Source: Escallonia rubra
Taxonomy: Eukaryota; Streptophyta; Magnoliopsida; Escalloniales; Escalloniaceae
DNA length: 64,000 bases
NCBI GenBank assembly: GCA_033065855.1
Contig: JAVXUO010002949.1
Location: forward strand, 372,001 to 436,000
Direction: 5' to 3'
The translations under genes and the position numbers were made by a program. How positions within the stretch are numbered: position 1 is the stretch's first letter; every line of letters starts with the position of its first letter. The notes beneath the pieces were generated by a model. It was not told the origin of the DNA and ran no database searches. It worked only from the letters and a program-made list of their open reading frames with translations. This document shows positions 1 through 10,525 of this stretch, piece after piece.

Positions 1-1
1 A

Positions 2-271
2 GCTGAGAGATTCATTCATAGTAGCATCGATTACAAGGGAACAGACTTTGAGTTCATCCCATTTGGTGCTGGAAGAAGAATATGTCCAGGGATAACTTTC
101 GCTATAACTAATATTGAGCTGCCACTTGCGCAGTTGCTCTACCATTTTGACTGGAAGCTCCCCAATGGTACTAAGCAAGAAGAACTAGACATGATCGAGG
201 CTTATGGGGTGACAGTTAGAAGGAAAAATGATATGTGCTTGATTCCCGTACTCTATCATCCTTCTCATTAG
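2..271 (+). CDS. Cytochrome P450, CYP71 clade, C-terminal end of last exon (partial)
   Basis: This reads as 89 codons in one open frame, entering from beyond the left edge and ending at TAG 269-271. It contains the haem-binding loop [13 protein letters not shown], with the Cys that ligates the haem iron, then the helix after it ([20 protein letters not shown]) and the usual C-terminal beta strands ([17 protein letters not shown]). This is the ER-bound, NADPH-P450-reductase-dependent monooxygenase fold. The wording is typical of the CYP71 clade, and CYP71D-like terpenoid oxidases are the closest type I can recall. The substrate cannot be inferred from the tail. The frame has no lesion, so the fragment may belong to a working gene whose ERR and I-helix parts lie outside the window. 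It is the only intact host coding segment here. Confidence 0.93.
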   Translation, partial: AERFIHSSIDYKGTDFEFIPFGAGRRICPGITFAITNIELPLAQLLYHFDWKLPNGTKQEELDMIEAYGVTVRRKNDMCLIPVLYHPSH

Positions 272-1144
272 AATGCTATCAAAAGGAAGTGGCATGTTAC
301 AAGCCCGTGCCTTAATAATAATTATGTTGGGAATAATGTGTATGCATGTAAGCACAATGGGTATTATGCATGTAAGTAATAAATACTGCTTTCATTTTTG
401 TACGCTGCTTGGTGATGGCCAACCCTCGCCTGACTTTATCGAGAATTGTCATTTTTCTTCACCAGCAGCATTTTATGTTAGCAATGTAATGATGTATTTG
501 AGCAATATATATCGATAAGATTCTTTTGTCTTACATAATTTAAATTTGAGACAAGTTGGTCTTTCTTGTGACTATATTTGGTCAAATGTAATGTGTTTGT
601 ACGCTTATCTGTCCAAGTACAAAGAACTATTCAATCTGGTAATGTGTTATACTACGAAGGCTTTTTTGAGAATCTAATTGATGAAGAATGTTGAACATGC
701 ATCCACCAATCGAATACATAATTCGACAATAATTGCAATACAGATTTGCTCGCAAAAAGAAGAGTTAAGTTTAAGTTTTAAAAAATCTAAAATTTTATCA
801 AATATAATGAGAAGTTTCAAAACAAAGCTTGGTCCCTTAACATAAATCAATAGCAGTAGCCTCTTCATGTCTGTGGTACCTACTCGTCATGTAGTCCAAA
901 CTCCCTTGTGGCAGTATTCCTATATACAATCAATATTAATCAATTATTGTCCATATCCAAGTTCGTAGATAATGTAATAAGGTTATACCAAATCTTACAC
1001 AAATCTGCAACTATTAAACAAAATTGCATTCTCCTTCATCCCTCTGAAGCAATACAAGTTATAAGTTAGTATATGCAACTCAAATAGATTACACAATATC
1101 ATATAAAATTAAATAAAGCCAAATGATTAGTTTCATTCCAAAAG
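272..1144. other. P450 3' flank and intergenic DNA
   Basis: AT-rich sequence after the P450 stop codon. It presumably begins with the 3' UTR. The short open frames at 273-518 and 674-868 look like chance. I see no gene or repeat that I can name. Confidence 0.5.
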
Positions 1145-2320
1145 ATACCTTTCGTTTGGCACATCCAGTTCGGTAATGACCTTTCCCATGACAATAGGCA
1201 CAAGTTATTTGTTTCTTTTGCCAATTCAATAGAAGACTTCAACCTAGTAGCAACCTTTGGACGCCCTTTAGTCTTAACAGGGCAGTAGGGTCACGTATAG
1301 ATATCCGATTCATACTTTCGAGTTGAGAAATACATGTACTTGAACCAACTTGACTATCCATTTTGCCACCAATAAGATTCTCCTCGTTCTTTCTTGAAAC
1401 TTTCTTTTCCAAGAAACTATTAAGCCATGAATCTACCTCACATATTTCTGAAGGAGAATTTCTTTCATTTTCAATTGCCTTTGTAAACTTTGCTCGAACT
1501 GACCATAAAGTTAAAAGGCTGACTCCGTTTTCAGTTGAATATCTACTGACCTCGTCCATTTTATCGCCAACATCTCCCACCTTGTATCGAGCATTAATTG
1601 TCCATCAAGGTAGAATGTAGTACTCAAGAAGATCAATTATTTTCTTCTTAAAAATATAAAGGATGTGCTTGCCTAATATTCCCGCCGTCTCAAACTTAGC
1701 ACATGAACAACTAGCTCTAACATCTTCCGACGAATAATAGTAAACTGTTCGCCATTTCTCCTTGTCAACAGTTATCAAACCCACCCTGTATTTTGTAACG
1801 TTGGGTTCCTTACTCCATGTTATGTGCGAACAACTAACACTAGCATTCCATTCTTTCTTACAGATCTCAAACAAACTACGAGTATAGCAATCTCCGGCTT
1901 TTCGTTCAATTGGATGATCAGAGGATAAGATTGATTTTGAAGTCATGGTCTTAAAGTCCTCATCTTCCTCGGCATTCCTTCGATTATAAACTGCTTTGTC
2001 ATATTTCACAACAAACTCATTCAACATGGTATTAGAATTTACATACCCGTCAAAAAATGAATGTATGCTTTCACTTCGTCCACTCGTCGTCATGCCAGCT
2101 AAAAAAGTATTGTTGAGAAACGACTTTGCCCAATGTGTACGTAAGTTGTACATGTTTTGGATCCAAAAATTTCCTTTTACGTCATACTTCTCATTCAAAT
2201 CTACCCACCCGGCCTCAAAATCTTATATACTCTGACTTTTGGTCCAGTTGGTATAGGCTTCATGAAAGTCATCATAACGAGATCGCAGGGGTTGTAGATG
2301 CTCCATAGTGAGCTTCTTGA
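1145..2320 (-). pseudogene. FAR1/FHY3-related (FRS-like) C-terminal half, broken
   Basis: FAR1-related proteins are transcription factors domesticated from MULE transposases. Read on the minus strand, the order is: a transposase-core stretch (DFEAGW, then NMYNLRTHWAKSFLN, then AGMTTSGRSESIHSFF), a SWIM zinc finger (CSCAKFETAGILGKH), the WTINARYK region, and a CCHC zinc knuckle (CAYCHGKGHYRTGCAK) near 1160-1210. The frame is cut by TAA at 2223-2225, by TGA at 1605-1607 (an Arg position in relatives), and by two frameshifts near 1285 and 1215 that separate the main frame from the knuckle. The third SWIM ligand is Gly instead of Cys, which should break zinc binding. The N-terminal FAR1 DNA-binding domain is absent. 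It could be a dead FRS gene or a MULE relic; no terminal inverted repeats were found. Confidence 0.82.
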
Positions 2321-3130
2321 TGTTCCATGCTCAAAAAACGATGTCGTGGGTGGTATGTCGCCGACGAAAGAAGTCGGTGATTAAAAGAGAGGGGGGGGGG
2401 GGGGCAATGTCTGAATGTAGAGGTGCGTAGTGTGGTTGTGTACGGTGGTTTGTAATGACCAGGATGTGCGTAGTATTGCGGCAGCGGCGGGCGATGTTGT
2501 CACCGGCCAAGAAGGATGGCCGGCGACAGAGCATTGGTGGGTGATGGGTGGTCTGCGACAGGCAGTGGTTGCTTATGGTGTGGGCGTTGGCTAGTTGTTG
2601 ATGTGTGGGCGTCGGCGATTGGGCCCTGCCACGACTGGGCGGTGATGGGTTGAATAAGATCAGATCTGGAAAGGCAAAAGGACGGAAATTCGGCCGGGGA
2701 CAGAGGCTGGGCAGCAACGGCGGCCGGCGATGGGGTTGTCTGGTTTGGCTGATTTGCTGAGAGGTATAATGACGGGGATGGAGAGAAACGGGGAGAGAGA
2801 GAAACGGTGGTTTCACCGGTGTGGAAGGTTGCCAGTGATGGAGTGCGGCCGACGAGATTGGCAATTGGTATTGCCGGCGATAGTGACGAGAGAGAGATAG
2901 GCTGATGTGCTATCTGACGAAGAGATAAGAGAGAAATTGACAAATTAAAGATCACAGAAAGCTGCCGGCAACGAAGGCGGCAGATTGAAGTGGCCGGTGT
3001 GGAGGTTGGCCGGCGACGGTGGTGGCCGGCGATGGGGCGCTTCTTGAGTTGCAGATCTGATGAACGAGAGCTAGGATATGTTTGACGAGGTGAGAAAGAA
3101 AAAAAAAAGGAACTATAAACAATAGCAAAA
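2321..3130. other. GC-rich low-complexity stretch without a supported gene
   Basis: Rich in GGCCGGCGA-type triplet-like motifs, with a run of about 14 G near 2391-2404. Two long minus-strand frames (2331-2864, 2500-2955) are Ser/Pro/His-rich and resemble translated low-complexity DNA. Similar GGC/GCC-rich DNA occurs inside the LTR at 48150-48350, so this may be part of an old LTR. Confidence 0.45.
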
Positions 3131-3195
3131 CTATGTCGTTTTACTCTCTAGCCGTTGGCAAGCTGCCTAAGGTTAGCAGTATATTCGTTATCCCC

Positions 3196-3232
<37 letters not shown>

Positions 3233-3798
3233 CACACACACCTAAACACATACATTACTACAGAATTACACACTTAATATACATAATCACACCCACTCAC
3301 ACACCCGAAGAACACACACACACACACAGTTACACACTCACGCACTCACCTCACACACTGAACACACACCAATACACACTACAACACACGACAAACACAC
3401 CTTTTACACCTACCTGAGCTACAAATTATTCATGAACACAAAAACACACCCATTGTACTCAACTTAACACGCACACACTGCACACTATGAACACAACTGG
3501 AAAAAAACCACTTACACCAAATTCACACACTAAATCACACCTACGAAAATGGTAGAGAGATCACCTTTGAGGGATTCCTCAATCTCTCTCTTTCTGCCTA
3601 ATTCATCTTCTTCTCTGTTTCTTTTTGTTCTTCCTGCTTGCTTTCTTTTTCTCAGTTACTGTTCATCTATTCCCAAAATCCCTTTTTTTTTTGTTCTCTT
3701 TTATTTTCTTTCTTTAATTTCCTTAAAGATCTTTATCCAAATTTATTAGTTTATCATATAGGTGATTAGTCACCAAATAAATAAGGAGGAGGTGGCAT
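3131..3798 (-). repeat. Family 2 LTR, left piece of a split copy
   Basis: Together with 7475-7729 this forms a family 2 LTR on the minus strand that was split by the solo LTR 3799-7474. The duplicated GGCAT marks the joint. It holds a (TA)n run at about 3196-3222 running into (CA)n, then a long CA-rich tract to about 3540. On the LTR's own strand this is the GT-rich tract seen in the other LTRs here. The left limit is uncertain: other family 2 copies are about 3.5 kb without insertions, so this one is truncated or continues unrecognised to the left. Confidence 0.55.
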
Positions 3799-6700
3799 TG
3801 TAACACCCCGATATTTTTCCAATTTATTTAAAATTTTTAGCAGCGAAAATTATTTTTTTGTTTAGTGCCGATATTTTTTATTCAGCGACAAATTTTTTTT
3901 CGTTAGCATTGATATTTCCGTTTAGCGATTTTTAGCGGCTATTAGTGAATCGAGGTTAGGTAACAACCCAAATAAATTCTTCAAGTATACTGATTTTTCA
4001 TAAATAATTACTTGGACCTTTTTGCGATCATAAAAAGATTCGGGTAACGATTAAAATAACTAATGAATATATAGGGGGGGTTTTGGTCATTTTTCCCTCT
4101 AGGGTTTTATATTTATCCTTGGTTATGAGAAGGCAGCCGTCAACTCTCTTCCCTTCATCTGGTTTCACGATAGAGAGAGAGGGGGGGGCTTGAAGAGGCA
4201 GATTTTTTCTGGCGATCGGGTTGCTTTTCCGGTAAATTTTCTAACCCTTTTCTCTTTAAAGATCATTCACGGATTTATGGGTTTTAAGGGCTGTGTGAAG
4301 GGGGGGACATCTGCCGAGTGATAAGCGTATGTGTTTAGCGATGCCGTGGGTGTAATCGGGGTCCGTTTATAGGACGAAGGGGTGGATTCAAGCAAGTCAC
4401 AGCCATGGTGGCTGTGACGGGGCAGCAGCGTATATTCGGTTGAGGGACTGCGGGTTAGAGAGAGAGAGAGAGAGCGAGTGAGACAGCCGTGTGTAATGCG
4501 TGAAAGGGGCAGCCATGGGGACTGTTATGAAGCTGTGTGTGATATTGGGCAGGAGTAAAACCCACTGCCATGAGGCAGTGGGTGTAGTGTATTCTTTTGG
4601 TTGAATGAGGGTGATAATTGTGTGAGTGTATGAGGTAGTGTATGTGTTTGTTTGATGGGGTGAAATAGTGGGTTTACCTTACAGTTGCAGTGTGCATTTT
4701 TGTGAAGGAGCCGTGAGTGCAGGTGAGTGTCTAAGGTGTGTAGATGGTGTGTTAATGGAGTAGAATGTGGGTGAGAATTGAAGGTGAGTGGAGTGAGTGA
4801 ACCTGTATGAGTGCAGAAATAGGGTGTGCTGTGCGCATGAAAAGGGAAAAGCATCAGCTGCTGTGATGTTTGGTAGTGCTGTGACTTTTTGGGTGTTGAG
4901 AAGAAGGTGTTTTGGAGAGGAATAATATATGAAAGGTGGGTATATATAATATATATGTGGGTATAGTGTATCTAAGTGTGTGCGCTAGAGTGAAGTTATA
5001 TGTGAGCAAGTGAGGGAGCAAAATGGTGAGCTTGTGCAGCCTAGCTATGTGAGTTTGGGGAGGTTTTAGTGGGTAGAGTTTGTATGGAATTTGCTGTGTG
5101 TATATATGCTTGAAAGTGGGATTTGCTGTGAGTGTAACTAGTATTATTGTTAGTGTTTGTGGGAGATGTAAATATATGTGGGTGTGTATCAGATTGTATA
5201 TTGAGGGGGAATGGGAAGCAAGGTGCTGTGTATGTGTGCAATTTGGAGTTATGCAAGGTGTATAATCATGTATCTAAGTAATGGGTTTGCAAGGTGGTGA
5301 GATGCATGAAGGTTTGTGTAAATGGGTGATGGAGTGGGTTGGAGAAGATAAGTAAAGGAGAGGGATAGAACAGCCACGAGTGGGTGGAATTTTTATTCTT
5401 CTTTATGAACCTGTGTGTGAATATATACATATATTTGCATGTGAGTTGAGTGAATGAAAGTGGGTGTAGTATGCTGTGTGGGTATGCATACATATCCATG
5501 AAGTGGTGTCTTGTGGAGTGTTACAGAGTAAGGAGAAGGAGGTGAAAATGAAGCTGCGTGAACAGTAACTTCTGGGTTTGGACAGAGGTGTGAGGGAGAA
5601 GAAAGGAAGTGAGTTTTGAGTATGCAATTAGTGGTTATCGGATTAGCGTTAAGTAGGATACATACACGAGATAACATACAGTGATTGTAATTGCGTGAAA
5701 TTTTATATTATAATACTTTAGGCTATATTAGAATTTCTGGTAAAAGTTCATAATTTTCTGAGATTATATGTATTTTTAATATTTTCTGTAAGCTTAGAAT
5801 TGTAAAATTCTTTTGGAGACCTTAAACCCTGAAAATATTCTGGGAAAAATTAGGGTTATGTTTTTATAGTATAATAAAGACTCAGTTTGAATTTGATGAT
5901 TTTTGGGGTTGATCTGCTATGGTTTCCATATCGCATTGTTTTTGGCAAAATGAATAATTTAAAAATAGTTTTAATGTCTTTTAAATTCTGATTTCAATTT
6001 ATATAACTTTTATATATATTTTAAAGTTCGAATAAAAATTATAGGACTTATTTTCCAGCTGGAAGTAATTATGGCAATTATTGGGTTTTTATTGTATTTA
6101 AAGAAATTATTTTAATTCGAAAATATTCAAAAATTCAGAAAATTCATATTTTGACTTATTATAATGTTTTAAGCTATACAAGTGTTTTATTTTAATTTAT
6201 AATAAATTTAGAATACGGTTACGCATTAAAGAGCGTACCGGGTTCTCGATTAGGTTGGCCGTGTGCGAGGCGCGCTTTGAGTTGTGTGATTCCGGGATTA
6301 GAGGCGAGCGCCGTTTGGGTAGTTTATATTAGGTTTATAGTATTGTAGTATAGATTATGTTCTAACATATGGATTTGCCAATCTAGGTTTATTCAAAGAA
6401 TTATAATCGTGGTTGCTTAGCATTGCGTAGCATGAATCGAGGTAAGGAATTCTATTCGAACCCCATTTCGTTATTCGGTTTTCAAATGTTTAAAATAACA
6501 GTTTTACAGAATACATTGATTGTTGATTTTTATGATCGTATAAAAATGTTTTTTTTAAATTGCCCATGAAACCATAAATTGAGCCTTATATCGATCGATT
6601 GGAATTCTGTTTCATCTCATCTTAGAATCCATTATTCATTTGATATGTTTATTGATTGCTCATCGTAAAACATTTTTGAATTCTATTTATTACTTCTCAA

Positions 6701-7474
6701 TGTTGACATGAGTTAGTAACTTGGGAGCCATAAGGATGGTCTGTATTACTAGTGTTATAAGGATGGTCTGTTGGATGGGTTTAACTAGTACCTAGATGGA
6801 CTAGTCAGTGTACATATGCATATGTAAGTGTATCTAGCACTGCCGGGGTGGCTTTGCTTCTGTACTGCTCATGTTCAACGTTTCCTATTTATGTTTATTG
6901 CATTATAAGTGTTTTGAAAATGGTTATCGATTTAAGGGAACTGAGTTGATACTCATCCCTTTGTTTATATTGAAATGCTGTGGTTTTCTTTGAAAAACCT
7001 TTTAAAATTTTATCGTTTGATTGTATATAAAAAGATTGTTTGAAACGCTCTGTTTCTCCGCCTTCAAAATTTTGTATTGGTTTAAATGTCAAATCGTCCG
7101 TATCGTCTTCTTATTTTTTTAAATCTTTGTGCGACCTTACTGGGCTCTCAAAAGCTCACTCCCCTTTGACTTCTTTTTCGCAGGTGATAGCCAGCAGTAG
7201 GTTACCTGAATTTGGATTAGAGCCGAGCGAGCGAAAGCAAAGGAATTAGATTTTGGGATTGATCATTAGAACCCCTGCGTGGGTAAATATTATTGTTTTG
7301 AATTTTCTTAGACTTAGACTCGGTATTTCAATTATGACAATTGATTGAGAGTATAGTTTGATTGATGGATAGTTGCTCTGACAGATTTCTATTATTTGGT
7401 TGAATTGAGGAATTATTATCTTAGTGAACTGATCGATTGAGCGTTAACGTTCCGGAAAATTCCGGGATGTTACA
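3799..7474 (+). mobile_element. Solo LTR, family 1, with GGCAT target-site duplication
   Basis: Starts TGTAACACCCCG and ends GGGATGTTACA. Flanked by GGCAT at 3794-3798 and 7475-7479, which fixes both ends. In order: GCGA/TTAGCG-rich repeats (3830-3960), a GT-rich tract (about 4440-5560) with a perfect hairpin at 4561-4582, a TATA-like segment (TTTATAGTATTG, about 6333-6345), a splice-donor match (GAG/GTAAGG, GT at 6442), the palindrome TACATATGCATATGTA (6811-6826), the block CTTACTGGGCTC (from 7133) and an acceptor match (CGCAG/GT, AG at 7182-7183). No open frame of note. Because the flanks are perfect and no internal region or second LTR adjoins, it is a solo LTR left by recombination between the two LTRs of one insertion. 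Confidence 0.93.
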
Positions 7475-7729
7475 GGCATCCTCTAAAGACTTGTATCTCT
7501 AAAATTTTGACACCCGAGTGCGTACTTTTCAAAATTGCAATTTAGTCCCCAGAATTTTCCAAAATTACAAATGGCCCCCAAAACTTTACCAAATTACATT
7601 TTGACCCCGAAAACATTTTAACATTTCACTCTCCATTACTACCCGAGCATTGCTCAGAATTAATGCCCGTTTATTTTTCTGGTCTCCGATAGTTATTTTA
7701 ACTCGCTCCCAACAGTGTGGGATATTACG
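7475..7729 (-). repeat. Family 2 LTR, 5' start of the split copy
   Basis: On the minus strand this begins GTAATATCCC at about 7729. It then matches the start of the family 2 LTR at 24917, including the shared phrase GGGTCAAAATGTAATTT. It continues at 3798 once the solo LTR 3799-7474 is removed. The position directly after a polypurine tract identifies it as the 3' LTR of a minus-strand element. Confidence 0.75.
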
Positions 7730-7741
7730 TTCTCCCCTCCT
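7730..7741 (-). promoter_or_regulatory. Polypurine tract
   Basis: The minus strand reads AAGGAGGGGAGAA next to the LTR start. In Gypsy elements this purine run primes plus-strand DNA synthesis during reverse transcription. Confidence 0.7.
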
Positions 7742-8115
7742 TATAAAATTTCGTCCTCGAAATTTGATCTCGGCTCTCCCATCACCTATAACTTTTATGC
7801 ATTACGATTTTCCTGCGTAACTCTGAAAACTACCACATCATAGCTAGGCTACCCCTAACTTTCGTATCCAAATTCCTGTCCCCCGGATACCTGAATCTAA
7901 TTATTTAAATTTTGAATTGTAATGTTAAACTGAAACTTGTCAAGTTATCACTTGCACTTTAACCATTCAGAACTTTGCGAACAATGACTTAGCTTATACG
8001 AAACTCACTGAACTAAATCTACACCGTTCCGAACTCAACGCATATACAACGAATTGAATCAAACTTGAATACAACAGGCTTCCACTGCACTTTACTGATA
8101 CTATACCAGAGACTC
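7730..8115 (-). repeat. Gypsy-type retrotransposon: end of pol and polypurine tract, degenerate
   Basis: On the minus strand, TTTCGAGGACGAAATTT (about 7745-7765) is followed by AAGGAGGGGAGAA and then the LTR start at 7729. This is the layout at the end of pol in many plant Ty3/Gypsy chromoviruses: last pol codons, polypurine tract, 3' LTR. The rest, up to the LTR inserted at 8116, has no open pol frame and is too decayed to assign to a domain. Confidence 0.7.
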
Positions 8116-9280
8116 TGTAACATTCCGAAATTTTGGAAAATTAACACTCGCTCGATCATTTACGCTAAGAGAATAATACCTCAAACTTAACCAAATAATA
8201 TCACAAACTGTCAGAGCAACTAAACCATCAATTAAATCATACTCCTACTAGGCTGTCATAAATGCAACATCAAAGCTAAGTCCAATTTTTTGTAAATAAT
8301 GATGTTAACCCACACAGGGGTTCTAATGATCAATATTATCTTAATTTCTCTTGCTCGGCTCAAGTCCATACTCAGGCAAACTGCGGAAAGGAAGTCAAAC
8401 GAGAATGAACTTTTGAAAGCCCAATAAGTTCGATCAAAGATTTACAAACAACAAAACGATTCAGACGATTTTACATATAGAGTCAAATGATAGTTTTTAA
8501 AAGGATTTTGTTTTTTTATGAAATCACTGCAATTCGATATAAACATAGAGACGAGTATCAACTCAATCCTTCAATTAACAGTTATTCAAAACACTTTATG
8601 TATAATAAAACAGAAATAGAAAACGTTGAACATGAGCAGTACACTATAGCAAAGTCACCCCGGCAGTGCTCGATACGATTTACATATGCATATGTACACT
8701 GACTAGTCCATTTAGGTACTAGTTTAACTCAACTAACAGACCATGCTTATAACTCCAGCAATACAGACCATCCTTATAACTCCCAAATTACTAATTCATG
8801 TCAACATTGAGAAGCAATAAACATAATTCAAAACATTTTACGATAATCGAATCAATAAAACAGATGAGAATAAACAAAAAATTCCAAACGATCACTATAA
8901 GGTTCAAACTAGGGTTTCATTGGCAATTTGAAAACCTTTTCATAACAAATAAAATATCAAAATTCATTAAAAATTTGATAACAACTCAAAAAATTATATT
9001 TGATATCAATGATGAAATGGGATTCGAATAGAATTCCTTACATTTTAATGACAATCATAAAATCAGAGTTCAATGGAATTCACGAAGCAGTTAAGATTAA
9101 AACATTTGAATTCAGAATGATGAGTAGGGTTCGGACATAATATCCTTACCTCAATCCAAGCTGTGCAATGTTACGCAACCTCGATCAAAATTCTCTGAAT
9201 AACCTAGATTGGCAATCCATTTGTTAGAACACAATCTATACTACAATACTATAAACCTAATATCGACTACCCACCACGTG

Positions 9281-10525
9281 AACTATCTCTCTTTTGTTAT
9301 TTTGGTCCCTGAACTTTAAAATTCGTTAAATCAGTTCATGTACTTTGTGCCGTCATCAATTTAGTCCCTCCGTTAGCATTTCTGTTAAAACTCGGGGGTA
9401 TTTTAGTCAAATAATGAAAAATATGGGATAATACCATTTTAGTCCCCTGAACTATCCCCGCTTTTTTATTTTGGTCCCTGTACTTTGCATCGTCATTAAT
9501 TTAGTCCCTCCGTTAGCATTTCTGTTATAAATTTAGGGATATTTCAGTCAAGCTCTAGCCTTATAGTCCTCAACCTCTCCCCCTTACCTTTCTCTCTCTT
9601 CTCCCTTCCCCATCTTCATTTCCTCCCTCTCTTCTCCATCCTAGCAGCCACCACCAAAATCATGAACTCCAAATTTCATCCCTTTAAAACTAAACCCATC
9701 AATCATCTTCCACTACAATTACATATGACTCACCACATGAAACATCCCTTACCTGATTTAACATACCCTTCCTCCTCCCTCTCAACACTAACACCCTAAT
9801 TATAGCAAAGGAAACTAGGAAGCCCACCCAATTCCTTCCATTCTCAGATCTGCAAGGAAAAATGACAAGAATCTGCAAAGGAAACCCAGGAAGGTCACCC
9901 ATCTCTATGGGGGGCTTGTGCATTCCACCAATTGCTAGAGAAAAGGCGGAAGCGGTGATGGTTGATTTACGGTGGTCGCAGCAGATGTGGGGGAAGAAGA
10001 ATGGGGGAGAGTGGGGGGTTAATGGCAGGTATGATGAACATGTCTTCTTGTGGCTGAGAATGGTGGTGATCGAACGGCTGGTGGTGATGGTTGATTTATG
10101 GTGGTGGTAGCAATGGTGGAAAGGCGGCGGGGGGGGGAGGGGGGTGGTGTGGGTTGGCGGAAGGCAGAAAGAGAAGAGATATAAAATATTTTTTCATTAT
10201 TTGACTAAAATACCTTCGAGTTTTAACAGAAATGCTAACGGATGGACTAAATTAATGACGATGCAAAGTACAGAGACTGATTTAACGAACTTTAAAGTAC
10301 AGGGACCAAAATAAAAAAACGGGGATAGTTCAGGGGACTAAAATGGTATTATCCCATATTTTTTCATTATTTGACTAAAATACCCCCGAGTTTTAACAGA
10401 AATGCTAACGGAGAGACTAAATTGATGACGGCACAAAGTACAATGACTGATTTAACGAATTTTAAAGTTCTGGGACCAAAATAACAAAACAGGGATAGTT
10501 CAGGGGAGTAAAATGGTATTATCCC
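9281..10525. mobile_element. Mutator-like inverted-repeat element, non-autonomous
   Basis: Both ends carry long inverted repeats built from two tandem copies of a roughly 190-bp unit, with phrases such as ATTTTGGTCCCTG, TTAGTCCCTCCGTTAGC and GGGATAATACC. The right end finishes GGTATTATCCC at 10525. The left end lacks about 24 bp of the outermost repeat. The core (about 9540-10140) is C/T-rich on one side and GGT-rich on the other and encodes nothing I recognise. A 29-bp direct repeat of the host LTR flanks it (9252-9280 and 10526-10554), longer than the 8-11 bp usual for MULEs. The type assignment rests on TIR style only. Confidence 0.6.

Noticed and set aside
2331-2955. Two long minus-strand Ser/Pro/His-rich frames
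   Set aside because: They overlap in different phases over GC-rich low-complexity DNA, with no domain or codon-use signal.
3133-3417. Open frame of 94 codons rich in His and Thr
   Set aside because: It is a translation of (TA)n and CA-rich repeat in an LTR. The same kind of frame appears in every CA-rich tract of the window (11188, 11781, 20974, 35733).
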